Origin: Euwallacea fornicatus
Taxonomy: Eukaryota > Arthropoda > Insecta > Coleoptera > Curculionidae
Direction of reading: 5' to 3'
Assembly (NCBI RefSeq): GCF_040115645.1
Contig: NC_089543.1
Location: 6,634,001 to 6,698,000, forward strand
Length of the DNA stretch: 64,000 nucleotides
The notes under the pieces were generated by a model that was not told where the DNA came from, made no database searches, and worked only from the letters and a program-made list of their open reading frames with translations. Shown in pieces: positions 1 to 14,121 of the stretch. How positions within the stretch are numbered: the stretch's first letter is position 1; each line of letters opens with the position of its first letter. The position numbers and the translations under genes were made by a program.

Positions 1-3000
1 GACATTATAGATTACGTAACGGAAGGAGACCGAAACGAACCATGTTAAATGCTAGTATGCGAGTACAACTTCGATGGTGCTGAAAAAAATCGTACCCATT
101 GATCACAACCGCGCTGGTAAATGGAAATTCTGCTTTAAGTCAAGGTACGCCTCGAAAGTAAAGTTTAGCCGTTCAATTAAAATTGTACATTTTTACATAT
201 TATTATTAATAAATTCTGCGCTCTTTGAAGGTCAAAATTCGAGGTATACGTTCAGCGCCTGTTTTAACCAAATTACATTTAAATTCTCACTTTCTTTTCT
301 AGCAATTATGAAATATCATTGGACCGATCTGCAGGAATTTAATAAAGGTTAAATGGTGGTATAATACGCATGCTACATTTGTTTAACTCACGATGGCTCC
401 AATGGGAGGAACGTCAGTCATGCGTGCCGTATGTTAAGTAACAACAGTGCCAAGAAGTTATGACCTCTGCGTGGGTTTTAAGATACTATTTGAAAAACCT
501 TCTCCCCAGATAGATACTGACCGCTATTCTCAATTACATCCAAAATGCGAAATAACAGCAATAAATCCTTATTAATTCATAAGTCGGAATATTTATTCGT
601 CTAAATCATGATAAAGTGGAACTGAAATAGCAATTCTACGAAAACATGTTGGAATGTCATTATTTTCAAGGCCATAAAGTTCTTATCATAAATAAGAATT
701 ATATAAGATCTGCAGGGATACGCTACATAGCGCAAGATTTACTAGCTGCGCAAAAGCTCTTGCATTTTGCATCAGCGCAGCAGCCCGTATAATAAATAAC
801 TTCACTTTTCCGATATACCGGATGGCTTCGCTCGACGTATTTTATTTACTTTACACATATGTACAAGATTTTCAAAGCCACGTTTGAAATATTATTGTTT
901 ATGAGTCTAAATTACTGCAACGCTATTTTAACCTTTCAAGGTAAAGTTTTAGCATCGTCCACTCTGAGAAATTGAGAGTGTTCTGAAGGTTTGCGGTCGA
1001 TTTTACAATCTGACGAATTCGCCACATGGTTTAGTTCACATCGATAAAATACATTCCCGACCAAAGCCCGTTTCGCCCTCGCATGCCCTCATCAGTTATC
1101 GCGCACCTGCGTTGGCGCGTTGGTTGGGAAACGTTTTAAAAACCCCTGATTCATCCGAAGTCCGGAATCGTTTTTTTGATATTTTGGAAGGTCAACACTG
1201 TGTGTCTGTTATTTCTGTGTATTCACTGAGCCTTGAAGTAATATCCGGTAAATTCATTAAGCGACCGATTCAATTTTTGGGAGTGTAACTGCTCAATAAA
1301 AATGAAAATTTGACTTTATTGCAGGTATTTTATAGATTTGGTGCTCGGTTGCGCCTCAAGGGCGCAATTAAAATATCGTTATTAAGGCTGTTTCGATCCA
1401 ACCGACGTGCCACGTTATACGCGGCCCGCGTAGGTTTCGGAGTAGAGTCCATGCGAATCACCTCTCTCTTTGAGAAATTGAAGATTCTTCAAATGCGAGC
1501 TCATTTATTCTGGGTTTCGCCTCGGTTCAGGAGGGCGAAACTCGCGAACGCGGCTGGTAGACCCTCCCGGGCGACGACGTCAGAATGACGCGGATTTCCT
1601 GACAACTTTCGCCTATGTGGCCCGGATCCCGCTCGCGCGCCGACACGTGGGAGCACGACTTTTGCGCACCGGACGAAAACGTGCGAATTCTGTCGTCGGA
1701 CGCAAACTTCCACGATAACAAGAAGTACTCGCGAAGTGACCCGATAGGGTTTTTAGCTACAACGCTGTAAAGCCAAAAGGCCAATTAAGATTTTATATAA
1801 ATGTATCGCGCACTAGTCATTTTGTATCGCAAATTGTGCCCAAATATGGCGTAATGGGTCTCTTCAAAATGTTTCTGGGAAATCACTTATGATCTCGAAT
1901 TGTGGCGAAGGACTCGTTCAATCCGCAGAATGGACATAAAGGTCGTGGCGCAATGACTGACAAAAGAGCTATTCAATCTAAATCTAATCGAGCTGACACA
2001 GTTTCGTAGCGCTGAATAAGTATTTTCGCATTTGACATTCTGAAGGAAAAATATTCATTTTCGCCAGAGGTCAGGATCGGACCACTGGCCGGGCCCAATT
2101 TGACGGAAAATTGAACGTGAACAAAATTAAGGAGACAAACGACATTAATTATCAGACTAAAACGAATAAAAAACGTAATTTGCAAGACGTCCTCTTGCCC
2201 CGTTCGGCCGCGGACCGATGGCGGCAAGAAAAATGGTAGAATCGGTGAAAAAGGAAAAAGACGAGAATGATATGGAGCAGGACGAGGCAGAATGAAAGGT
2301 GACTTGAGAGAGGACGAAGCATGGGGCGATAGGGGAGGGATGCACGTGTGTGCTAAAGTCACAGGATTAGGGCTGGGGAGAAATGAATCGAGGATTTAGA
2401 TTAAATCGACGTAGATAGTTGCATGCACGCCCGTATAATAATCGGTATTTCCCAGACGTCTCTCTAAGTGTTCGGAATTTTGGCAATTCTAAATCACCTT
2501 TTATCGCCGATGGTTTCCGAGGTACCCACTCGTTCTGCGGTCAGATATCTTGCATTTTTAACAATTTTAAATTCTATTTTAAGACGCACCAAAGGCATTT
2601 GCAAGAAAACAAGAATTATAAATATTGATACGAAAGGTTTTAAATGGGTACCCCTATCAATTCTAAAGTTCAGCTCGGCCATAAATTAGATTTATTTATA
2701 ATTTAGAATCTATCTGCTTGGGTCAGCTGTTGCTCACGGTTTTCGAATCACCCGATGAGTTTTCGGGAGGTTTTCGCGGTGATCGGCGTCGCGACGCTGT
2801 AGCTCCACGAGTTCTGGCTCGGCTGCGGCGGCGAGCTTGAGCTCGGGCGGGAACAGAAATGGTCGCCGCCGTTTTATCGTTTATTCAATAATCAAATGGG
2901 GGAAAAAAAAAATACGTAACATACATTATGACATTAAAGCGTGAAATTTTTTGTCCGGCACTCGGTAAGAAATGTTGTTGGAATTATAAATACAAAAGGC

Positions 3001-3925
3001 CTTGAATTACGCACTGGATCTCGCTAATGTAATTAGCACTGTTAGGGCTACACTGTAAAAATTTGTAGGTATTAATGCAGTAATACGTAGTCACCGTTTC
3101 GTTTTCTTTCAGCGTGAAAAACCCATTTCCAAGTCCCATACGGAGACATTTTTTTTTGTTTTTTTTCTTTTTTTTTTTTGTTTTTTTTTTGTTTCGTGGG
3201 AAGGTGTTCCCGAAGCGGCATTGGTCAGCCTCCGTTCAACTTCATCTAAGAGCTGTTATCTACGATAATAAGCGGACAATTACATTGACCGGGGAACAGT
3301 GAGAAATCTTTAAAAATACCCGTAATAACCTTGATTTCAGCATCTCGATATGTTTCAAGAAATAACTTTACTGCGAACGTTTCTGTGTATATTACTAAAT
3401 TACGGCAATAAAAACATAAAATTGCTATTATAAAATTTCCCTCCAGATTACCATATTAAATTTTAGGATTCATCTAAATTATACCATAAAAATGTCCATT
3501 ATTATTTAAAAGAGAGAACGAAACAACTCGTTTCTGTTACTAAGTGTTTAAATATTAATTTTTACTACTTTGTCAATAAATTTTTTTAACGCGACTGCTC
3601 AACAACGCCATCTGCTTGGTCCAGATTCACGGACGGAGTTTGGATCCCGAGAAGAAAATTCCACGGGCGCGGCATTCAGAGACCTCCAGCTCTTCCCCCA
3701 GACTCGGACCGACCTGGATTCGCGAGAAAAAACATTCTTGGGGCATAACTTTCGGAGAACCTTAACTCTTACCCCCGACCACGTTGGTCGCGGAAGAAGA
3801 AAAAAGGATCGAGGTATGATGACCTTCAGCCAACCTTCACCCTTACTGTGGCTTCCGCCCGATTCGGTTCGGAAAGACAAAAATTCCACGCCACTACTTC
3901 TGCCTGTAAACTAGTGAGGGCTTAC
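1..3925. other. Grainyhead downstream intron sequence; no exon recognised
   Basis: This stretch follows the grainyhead donor in transcript direction and is best read as intron. I find no segment with Grainyhead DNA-binding or dimerisation motifs on the minus strand. It holds AT-rich DNA, two GC-richer patches near 1370-1740 and 2080-2350, and a T-rich tract at about 3149-3191. No gene is supported. Confidence 0.5.
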
Positions 3926-4617
3926 CTGCTCAATCCGACAACAGGCACTCCCCCGACGTCTTCGACGAGCTCGGAAAGCACCAAAACGGTCGCCCCTGGA
4001 ACCTGCGCCTGATGTGGGTACTGAAGAAGTCCCTGCCCGTTCCCTTGCAACACGACCGAAACCGTACCGGGTGCACCACCCACTGCTCGATTATTAGGAT
4101 TTACCATAGTACTTGAACTTTCCTCGACGAGAACGTCCCTGATTTGTTGTCCCGACTGGATTTGATGAGCACTTATGTTGTTTATAGTAATTTCACCCGA
4201 ATTATCCGCGGAATAAATTTCTAGCCCCTTCTGATCGGGGGTTGTTGTGTATATAACAGTTTTGTTGCCGTCGTCGTATATCAGATCGATGGGGGTGTCC
4301 GATTTGTCTTCGATGTTCTGTCCATACATCTCCCCATCTTCCTTCTCGTATAGAACTTCGGTTTTAACCTGCGAGAAGGATGAATTCCGTCCTATGGCAC
4401 TTTCCTCCTCCATTTCTTTCTTCAGGTCCATGACGTTAACTGGAGTCATGGTGGCTAACATTGGAGGCGAGTTTGGCATTACTTGTAATGGAGATCTCTG
4501 TGAAGCTGTGGCTTGCGACGATGAGGGTGGAGGAGGATGCGGGGGGGATATGAGCCCGTTTTCGTCTTGGATGGGCGACGAATGGCTGGAAGAACTCTCG
4601 ATGCTTCTTCGCGTCAT
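3926..4617 (-). CDS. grh: Grainyhead transcription factor, N-terminal exon (partial gene)
   Basis: Grainyhead is a CP2/LSF-family DNA-binding activator of epidermal, cuticle and wound-repair genes. This exon codes 230 residues plus two bases of the next codon and ends at a clear donor (CAG|GTAAG). It opens with a Ser/Pro-rich stretch (residues 1-45). Next comes LATMTPVNVMDLKKE, then an acidic QVKTEVLYEKEDGEM segment. The segment PIDLIYDDGNKTVIYTTT followed by DQKGLEIYS closely resembles what I recall of the N-terminal activation region of Drosophila Grh. The CP2 DNA-binding and dimerisation domains are not in this exon and should lie on downstream exons, toward or beyond the left edge. The ATG at 4617 is the only plausible start here; an acceptor-like TTAACAG lies upstream, so non-coding or alternative 5' exons are possible. 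Gene identity is fairly sure; isoform structure is unknown. Confidence 0.82.
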
Positions 4618-6589
4618 TTTTTAGAATATTGTGTATGTATGGCAAGTAATATCACAGAATTAAAGTCACTGTTAAGCAATATTGCACATCAAGTTACGTA
4701 TTAAATGTCTAAATCTATGGCACTATTATGGCTTTCGTATTTTCGGACAGGCACTCTCGAAATTGGCGATTCAGTCTGAAAACAAATTGCTTTTGTTAGA
4801 ACATCTAAATATACCGCAAAATAAACTAAGTCGAGCTATAGCGGCCTTGCAGTAAGCGCAAATCCAATTATAATCATTTAAATGCCTTGGTAGGTAAACA
4901 GGTTGTTAAACCCTAGACCAAACCTGTAATTGAATAATGACACCTTATTCACTTTAGACAACTTGTCGATGTCTTGCTTAAGGAAATCGCCTTTAAGTAA
5001 ACGCGGCTTCCCCAGCTTACCAAGCGGGATGATCATGTGCCAGGGGTGGTTTCAACCGGTTTCTCCGAGAGCAAGTGCGGAGTGACTACGGGAGATGTTG
5101 CACGCACGAGGTGCGGCAAACTACACAGGTACCCGTTCCCCCACGTTTTTCATCGGCTACTTCATCCCTTGTCACCACATTAAACTTCTGAGCGGTACGT
5201 CACCGACTACGCGTTCCACATGGACAAAACCACCAAGTGTCGCGTGTAAAGTTACGAAATCGGTTGAATTTGGGACGCCCTGTAGTGCCGACATTAACTC
5301 GTTCAATGACGTATTACTAGGGTAACATTCTCAGACGCCGTTAACGCATGGATCTCCATTTAATACTCGCTACTGCGAACGAGCGCGTACTCCCCCAAGG
5401 AACATACATTTGCCACGGAAGAGTCACTTGGCTCAACGTCGGAGTACCTCCTCACCTCTCGCCTTGCGCACCCGCAGGAAGCAGCGAAAGCAGCAAATTA
5501 TGAGCAACGGAATTGCGTATTCAGGTCGTTGCGGCTTCTGTTGGCTTTGATCTGGCTAGATCAAGGTGTCCCCGCTAAGTGAACTTTCTATGATAAATGT
5601 ATGTGCGGTGACTTTACACCGTCGGGTTTTACAAGGAGTAAGTTAACGTTTACTTAATTACCGCCATATATGTGGCCACTTCGACGTTAAATGCAATTTT
5701 TAAGCTGCCGCGTCAGGCCCAAATGCCCTCAAAAGGGACATTCCAATGTAAATAGGAATTTTGGGTGTCAAGGGTAACTCTCGGCTACAGTTTCCACATA
5801 TGCATTTTTCATCGCCGTCCTGCCTAAGTTTGCTCTACTTTAAAGCACGGTATTGTCTTGCATTACATGCCCAGAATAATTTAAATATCAAACATCATAA
5901 TATGCCAATAATGCCAGAAACGTGCCATAATATCAGTGCGGGCTTCGAACAACGTTTGAATGCCAATGAGTTTTCGTAGGCACTTTTTGACATTGGGCTA
6001 AGTGCAGACGAAAGTGTTGAGAACATTTTTCTTCGGAACGGGAGGAATAGGATTCACTTCCAGCAGGAGACCTTAAATAATGGTCATTTTATGCAACTGT
6101 CACGTCAGCTGTCACGTCAGCTGTCACGTCAACTGTCGCATCGGCGTAAAATGTCAGGAGAGCCGTGTCACTTTTGAGCAGCTCTGTGTATAAATCTGAC
6201 AAACAGGATTCAGGATGCCGTATTAGCTGCAGTTTGTTATTGGAAAACCGATTCATATTTATTACTAATGTTTTATATGGGGTATTGAGGGCAATTAATA
6301 TCTAATTATATAATCTATAAAATGCACTAGTCAATTAGGTTTAAAGCGAGCAGAAAAACTTGCAGTATTCAGAAGCCTGTGACAATGTTGCTGGCTGCGC
6401 TACAAAACACTGTTGATGACTTGGGGTAAACAAATTATATAACAATTAATTAGCACCGTATTCGATGTAATTAAGCAGAAAATTAAAAAGCAACGTTCTT
6501 CATAACAAGGCATATGCCATAGGGTTAACCAATATTTGTTTGTCAATATATAATTTGTAATGTAAATCAAGTGCAGTAATAGCCCGCCA
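4618..6589. other. Spacer, no gene seen
   Basis: Region upstream of the grainyhead coding exon. Short open frames occur but none shows family motifs or splice-consistent structure. The only distinct structure is the 12-bp tandem repeat listed separately. It could hold grainyhead 5' untranslated exons or enhancers, which cannot be judged from sequence alone. Confidence 0.4.
6097..6144. repeat. 12-bp tandem repeat, about four copies
   Basis: Two identical copies of CTGTCACGTCAG (6097-6120) are followed by one copy with a single change and one diverged copy. Each unit contains a CACGTCAG core. Confidence 0.8.
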
Positions 6590-6851
6590 GATCGTCGGTC
6601 TTTGAAAAATACTTTTCGACGAACTTGGCCTCCGCGACGTCCCGATCTAAACCTATTGGATATCTATATTTTGGCGTTATTTTTTTTAAGTCTGGCTAAG
6701 AGCAAAGAGGGGCCACAGGGCAGTGTTCAAGTGGGTGCGAACGCGATCAGAAACAATGCCCAAACCCCACTCGAGCCGCGAGAAAATTTCGATTTGAAGC
6801 TTGGAAAATGCACTGATGTAGACGGTCGACATTTCGAAAACTTACTTTGAT
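6590..6851 (+). pseudogene. IS630/Tc1/mariner-type transposase, decayed C-terminal part
   Basis: The translation contains TWPPRRPDLNLLDIYIL near 6620-6675. This matches the WPPRSPDLNPLDFFLWG signature around the second catalytic Asp of this DDE transposase family. The frame ends with CTDVDGRHFENLL and a stop at 6851, the usual HFEHLL-type terminus. The middle is compressed and frame-damaged, so no active enzyme can be made. No matching terminal repeats were found. Confidence 0.6.
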
Positions 6852-9800
6852 TGATACCCCGTGATCGCGCATCGAAAAAGTCATATTAACGGAAAACGAA
6901 AAAACTGACGACTCAATCGGAAACATCCCGACTACCCTTAGGGGTGCGAGTTTTTTTTTGCAGAATACCTCTTCGACCTGGAGGAGTTCGGGGTATCGGC
7001 AGCTCGGCGAGGTACAGGTGGCGCCACCTATCAGCGCCGATGTTTAAAATGAATTTATCGCATTTCGAACCCCCACGGGAGCAATTTCGAGTTCGTGGGT
7101 CTTTGACGCTCACTCCCAACGTGGAGGACAAAACGAAAAACTACACGGGCACCCCGTGGAAACGAAAACGAGCGTCTTTTGTTTATTTTACAGGGTGTCC
7201 CAGCGGCATCGGCACAAACACCGAGATACGTGGTCGATCCAAAGACGGAGCAGCGATGAGGTGCCAGTTCTGGGACTAGTAACAAGCGCACTATCCAGAC
7301 GAATAAGTCAGTTCCACATGTAAACACTTAATTGCTCCCAGATAATTTTATTCATTTATGAAGTCAGAAAATTCCGCAAACAATAATTGTGATATTACAA
7401 ATTAAGTTGTTTTCATTTTACGCAAATGATCTCAGTTTCTCCTATAATTAGCAAACTTATTTATAAGCATAATAAGCCCTTCCTGAGGAGGTTTGGAGCT
7501 GCCATCACATAATTAGGTTTAACTACCTAAGTACGTTAAGATGGCAGAGCAAACGTGTGGTGACTATCCGGAAATTAATTGGCTTGATTGACCAAGCTGT
7601 TATGGGATTGAGCAAGCGTTAGTTGATGAACAGGTCTGTCAAGCTCAGATAACAGGTGTTATTGTAATCATTCAATATTGGATACGACTAGGAGTGAGTG
7701 AGAATGTAATCAAACCAGTCGTACCGCGTCCTAGCAAAACAAACGTTATTATTACTTGCAGTGGTGCAGTGAGAGTGGATAGCAGGAACCACCACTAATA
7801 TCGCGCTCCTAGAGGCAAAATTAACATATATATATGTGTGACTATTACCTACGTCTGCGTACGAATCCCTTTGTTCGTCTGTAGTATCACAAAAACGGCA
7901 AGAGTGACATGTTCACCGGGACCGACACTACGCGTCACTACGTTTTCGGGAGTGATGCATGATCTCCCTATTGATCTTTGGCAACATGCATTTCATAATT
8001 TAAGGTGGAATTCAATATTTAATAACATACTAGCGTCTACAAGTGTTTCGAACTAATACTCTACTGACTGTTAGGTTACAACGATTCAAAGCCGATCGCA
8101 GGTATATGGCGGCGTGCGCAACAGCGGTTCGTACCGAACCGCAGGTTCTTCGTATTACCTAAAAGAAAGAAACACAGGTGCGATGGTCGATGATTGACTC
8201 TAAACCTTTAGTGGCGTCAGAACCGTGCTCAATATTGTGGTCTCAGATGAATTCCATATCAAATCCACCATTTTCCGCAGTTGATGCCATTTAGGGTGTT
8301 GTACGTCTTATAGTATGTTAGAACTACGTACGTTCGCAGGTTACGCGACTGTTCATATCTCCGAGACACGCACGCCGCCTTGCCCCACAATATGACCCCT
8401 ATTCGCTCGTGAGTATCAAAAGCTACAACTTCGATTTCTTAGCGTGTACAGCCATTCTCAACGGATTAGACATGCAAGTTAAAGCGCAAATCAAACGGAA
8501 AGTCCCGCAGGAAGTTTTAAATATAGTGCCAACACAATAGGTACTATGTACTTACAGAGGGTAATCTACGCACGCTACGATAGCAGCGAGCCGGGTAAAA
8601 AATTTTAAATTGATTGGTCATCTGGGCTAATTTCGTCTCTGAATAACCGAGTACTGAAGAGTTCACAATGGTCCTCCACGGTCCACGAAGTGATGTTGGT
8701 CTTTTCGCTACGCAATCGCGAGGTATATCTGAACCAACTTACAGTATCATGAAAGGGGCAGCACCAGTCATCTTACAAAATCATGGCCGCTTAAGAGGAA
8801 CCAAAAAGAGATGGAGGTATATGTCTGGTGGCTTGTCTGCATCTGTCTAGCAGGAAAATTTATTAAGCGTACGGACGGATATGATTGTTGCTGTTTCGGG
8901 ATAAATCGGTTCGATTTTTGAGGATTTCTTTCAGTTTCCGTTGATTAGGATTAAGTGTGATAATTAATACATGCGCCCGCGGACACGGACAGTCTGACAC
9001 ACGGTGCCCCGACAGCATGTGCGCGCGGGGTGTCCGGAAAAATCCAATCGTCCCGAGAATCGCGGGCTTCTCCCGCAAAAATAAGCCGTTTCGGCCACCT
9101 CCCCGCTGGTCCCTTACATGTCCTGTATGCCGCGTCCCGGATGAGGACGTCCCGATGAGGATTGCTCCAACGGCCCAGACGCGGCCCTGGATCGACGGGA
9201 GAGAAGCTGCTCGAGGGATTTCTCTCGGCCTCGCACTTAACGACGTACGAAACGTTTGAGTTTTGGTCAGGTCTTCGTGCTCGCCCGCCCGGGACGTCTT
9301 CGACCGGCCCGCTGTCCGCGGGGACGTGTCTCCGACGGATTTCTTAAAAATACCGAAAAACTCTCAAATAGCTATATTTGCGCAACTGGCACCGGTTCGG
9401 AGATGCACGCTTTTGATCGGACCACCCCCGGTCCTTTACGATACGCTACCATTGTGAATTAAGAGGGCTTCCACAGGGCAAAAAGGTGACTAATTTAGGT
9501 ATAATGGTGTCTAAATTTGCACGCTCGGTGCTAGCAGGCCGTCCGAGAGGGTACAGGTACATTTATAGATCAAAGCCCGCAGGTACCCGGCCGAACGTAT
9601 CAATGAGCCAGTCTGCCGTTTCGTTATCAGGAGTTTCTTGAATTACTGGAAAATTCCTCATATCTTCTTAAGCAACAATGTAAGTAATTTGAAAATAATG
9701 TGGAGGTCAAAGAAGCAAAAAATATCACTACGAAAGCATGTCCTTAGCATCGACGATAATTTCTTTTTGTGTCTCACATGATAGCATTCATTACGTATCG

Positions 9801-12800
9801 AATATACAATTTCTACCTGTTCGTTTTTTACTATGCTCCTTCTTTGTTCCCCTTCTATGAAAGATCATTCTGTTTCATTATCACGATCTCCACTGGTAAA
9901 CAAGCAGGTCCCTATCTTCAGTTTTGACGGGAGCTTTTACGCCCGACATTTTAAGTCGATGGGTTTTAGAAAGGTGTTTTTTCGGACCATGAATAATTTT
10001 GGGATGGTACAACTGAAAATAACGAAGGTAAATAGTGACGTGAAGCTGTGGCGGGACTACCAAGTGGATGGACCCTAATAATGTCTAATCATACGGTCGA
10101 AGGAGAAATGGTTCGGTGGTCGTTACGGCCATATCACGGCTTTTACAGTTCGGGGCCAATCGTAAGTAAATTCATTTCCGAAAGGAGACGCCGGCCGTCT
10201 CAACGTTGCCCATGACGAAGAGAACGAAGATTCAGCGCGTCCCGCACTACGAGACGCTGAGGAGCGGGAAAAACTGCACGGAAGAAGCGTCGCGAGGGAG
10301 CGCGCGATGCAGTTGCGCTGTGCCTTCGGGCCGTACAAATTAGTCGATTTAATGCCCGTAAGGCCTCGTTGCGGCGCCTCGGCGCCTCCTAGGCAAAACA
10401 CGTCTCGACTACTGGCAACTTGAGGCCTGAGAGGTGCCACTTAGAAACCCGTCGGTTTCGAAATTGACGTCCCATTTTCGGCCCTCTTACGTCTTTCTAC
10501 CGAAATTCTACCGGAAATTCCGCGACGTCGCGAGGGAGACAAACCAGGGAACAGAAGTACCGAGGAGTACCCCTCGTAAATCCTCATTCGGCTGCGAAAG
10601 CGAAAAGGAGCCCGCTGGAATAATTATTATTCACCCCTTTCTAATATGTTATCCTGTGGCATATACGCACACCCGGCATTATTTGACAGATAATCCAACT
10701 GTCGAAGGAACTTTCAATATCAAAAGGTGTGATGATAATCTACCTCCCTAGGAGAACCAACCCCTTGTGTCTTCACAAAGATGTTTAACCTCCCTTATGC
10801 GTATAGCGCTACACACGCAATTTTTTTTTTTGCGCGTGCATTCACGCGAATAAAAAGGCTTTATGGTTATAATTCGAGTTTATTTGATTTTGTTTGTTTT
10901 TGTACTTATCTCCGACTGAGATACCTTTTTCATGACGTATTCAATGCGCCTTGTCCTTCGAGCGGACGTACGAGTCCCGAGAGGGTGAGGTGAAGGTTCG
11001 CGAGGTAGTCTCACGTTTAAATCTATCGTTTACATATTCTGATTGCTTATCGAAAGAATGACACGAGCGGCGAACAAATTGTTTTATTACTTGCAGATAT
11101 ATTACTGCAAACGTAATACATTACTAAAGTTCCCTTTCCGCGGAAGGCGTAAGGTCACTGCCTAAAGTCGCACCTATAACACCACTGGATTTCATGCTGG
11201 ATTGACTTTACATATTTATAAGAATGATATGAATTGAACCTGTAAACTACAGATGTAAACTGGTATATTTTTTGTCCTTTGGGGAACAGGTAAGAGACGA
11301 GTTTTTCTGGAGTTATTTACATTTAAAGCTTCCTGTACATGACCTTTTTGTACATCTTGAGCGTGATATGCAAGAGTGTGGTATAAATTAAAGCTAAACT
11401 GGTAAATGAGATGATATTCAAATGAGCTGATGTTCAGGGGTTAACGTCGATCACAAGTGCACGCAGCGGGAGCGAGAGTAAAAACAAAGAAAATGGCGCA
11501 ACTAAACTTTTCTTAATCGCGTGGGGTTGATGAGGCCTCGACGTGGCCCATCATCAATCATCGATGCGGCCTTGTTAGGGGTAATTTCAGTCCGTAATTC
11601 AACAAATCACATTACGCTTGATTTCAAAAGACATTTTCACTTTATACCTGCACGTAATGTCCAGTAAAGAAAAAAAAAGCACGGGAACTCAAATACGGTT
11701 TTCGGGGAACGGGAACGTTAGCTGTCCTGCCATGATGCGTTTAAATTTAAACCCCCTTGGGAGTTTCTAAGTAGACAATATGACGGTCGAACTTAAATCG
11801 GACAATCTGAAAATTCTCACGAAAAACATAGCGGTATGTCATTAGAAAACCTGAATGTCCAGTTTTGGTCAGTCCGTTGGGCTAGTTCAAGGGTCAAACC
11901 TGACCAAAAATAAGGGTAGTGGAATAATAAAAAGGGTTATCCTTAGGAATTGTCCGGCACAGATAAATAGGGTAGAATGGCCAAGTGAATTTGAAAAGGC
12001 GCACATCGCATCTTCAGAACTTTAATCGCGGGCCTTTTTAATGTAACTGGTTTCGTACAATTCAATAGCGGACAAATACCTTTTATGCCTTAAGGTGTCC
12101 CATGATGTATTTTTGAATTAATGTATCTATCACTCAGTTTTTGGTCGAGCGTTTCAGGTACCATGTGAAAATTTTTCACTTTGCCGGTTTAGTTTCCGTG
12201 AAAAAACCCCGGCCGGCGGTGAGAGACACTTCGTCCCGGCCGCGTTTCACGCACTCACCTCGGCGCGGCAATTGGGGGCGACTTCCCATGGTTATCCCTT
12301 AAAAATAACTCCAACACTACTGGTCAGAAAAACAAGCGGATGGTCAGTTTTGAAGCCAATATCCATCGAGTAGTCATCCACGCCTACTTTTTCGCTTATA
12401 TCTCCCTTCATTACGGGTAATTTGTATGCCAGAAACGTTTGGTGCTTATAGAGATAGAGGCAGACATCGCATGTCACTTATGTCTTGCGATTTTCTATTG
12501 CCACTAAAGATATTTAAAGTGGGTTGGGTTTATGTGATAAAACAATGTAAAGTACCAACGAGCTAATTTTGTGGGTGTGGTCTCCTGTTTGTTTGCCAAT
12601 TGAATATCAATTATCTGGAAATTACACACTTCGTTTCAATACCTTCTCTCGTGCAGAGGCTTAGATGGCCACTTAGTGCACATTCACGCTGCCGATTTAC
12701 GTATTTCATTCCGGGCACATCCGCGAAAATGCGTACGCGCTTATCTTGCACAAATCAAGTGCAAGTAGATTTGGGTCGAACCTTCGAACCCGAGGAAAAT

Positions 12801-13678
12801 CAAGTGGCGGAAAACGTCAAGGTTCCGTGAAAGTTACCGCGACGTCCGTCACGGTCGAGAGACCGACGCGACGCGTCGAATCGGGAAAAATATTTTCCGC
12901 TCTATTTTCAAAAGTCGATCGGGGTCCGAGGAAGAAACGGGAAGTTTTGAGCCGAACTCCGAATTTGGGGATTTATTCGCGAATTTACCGAACAATTAGG
13001 TAGCGGAGCTTTAGCCCGTGAAAGCCAAAATGTTCCCTCCGTGACCTCGCGCGGCCGCGAGAGCGTTTGGTGAATTCGAAGAAATCTCAACTTCCTCTCC
13101 AGAAACCCCGAAACGGGCACGTCCAGTAATGCCGCCAATTACCGGCCAGTCTGCACGTTTTTTTTTTTTCGAAAATCGTGGAAAAACGAACGAAAACCCA
13201 TCACGCCCCGCCGTACTTTCAACGCGGCAAAAATGGTTCCGGATGCGCAGTCCACCTTTCTCTAAAATATTGGACTAAAAAAGGATGATTCATACTCGAT
13301 TCTACCGAATCTCGATTTCTTTCGCTTTCAAGATGGCTACGCGGCGATGTCAGGGATTTTCTACAGTAATTAACACCCCGCGTGAGATTGTTGGATTTAG
13401 GAGAATTTAAAGATTCAACAAAAAAGCGTCTCACATCTTTGGTAGATCGTCGATCTGCCTGATTTTCCCAAAAAAACGAATTTCTCTCGAGCCGTTGCGA
13501 ATTAAACATTATGAGATGCGCAGTCTCCCGACTAAACTCTGTCGGACACGCATATTGCTGCTTTTGCGGGCACACTGTTGGTATTATTATAAACAACGTT
13601 AGCCGGGCCCTTAATAAGGGACAGACGTTGCTATCAATCATATCCAAAGAGAGACAGTGCGCAATTTCGCCCCTACTT

Positions 13679-13709
<31 letters not shown>

Positions 13710-13739
13710 GCCTTATTCCCAAATAGTATAAGAATTGAA
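6852..13739. other. Spacer with degraded repeats, no gene supported
   Basis: About 6.9 kb between the transposase fossil and the repeat cluster. It contains GC-rich islands (about 9000-9450, 10100-10450 and 12720-13130) with overlapping open frames on both strands, typical of GC-biased decayed repeats. A TACAGGGTGTCC element end lies at 7189-7200. No coding exon with recognisable motifs was seen. Confidence 0.4.
13684..13709. repeat. (TG)n microsatellite
   Basis: Uninterrupted TG dinucleotide run of about 13 units. Confidence 0.95.
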
Positions 13740-14121
13740 ATAAGCAGATTGTTACGTAGCAATTGTCTGTTGTTGACTACGCCGCTGACGTGGAATCGAA
13801 CCACTGTAATTTCCATCGTAAAATCGGAAAAAAAAAACGAACTCCCAACTGTTTGAACAATTGAACCATTTCCAGCCGTCAAGGCGGTTCGCGGCCACCT
13901 TCGGCAAAAATGCCAAAACGATCCCTTGCGCGGAGACGACACGTGAAACAGAATTTATCCGTGGATTATGACGATTTAGGACTGGGAACTCGGCGCCGCG
14001 TTTTCGTGTAAATTAAATCGACTCCCCGCGCATTTGCTAATACATAAACAAATTGATAATGGCGTGCAATTCCACCCCTTCTTGCGCGTGAGGCCATGTG
14101 CAAATTGCAGAAAAGGAAAAA
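13740..14121 (+). repeat. Dispersed repeat family, copy 1
   Basis: Starts with AGCAGATTGTTACGTAGCAA and carries an internal segment (about 13870-13935) reading GCCACCTTCGGCAAAAATGC followed by CAAAACGATCCCTTGCG. It ends with a CGCATTTGCTAATA-like motif. The same order of landmarks recurs in copies 2 and 3, giving a direct array. No coding content was recognised. Confidence 0.55.

Noticed and set aside
13219..13722. 167-codon minus-strand open frame reading through the TG microsatellite
   Set aside because: Its N-terminus is a His-Thr translation of the microsatellite and the remainder has no recognisable features.
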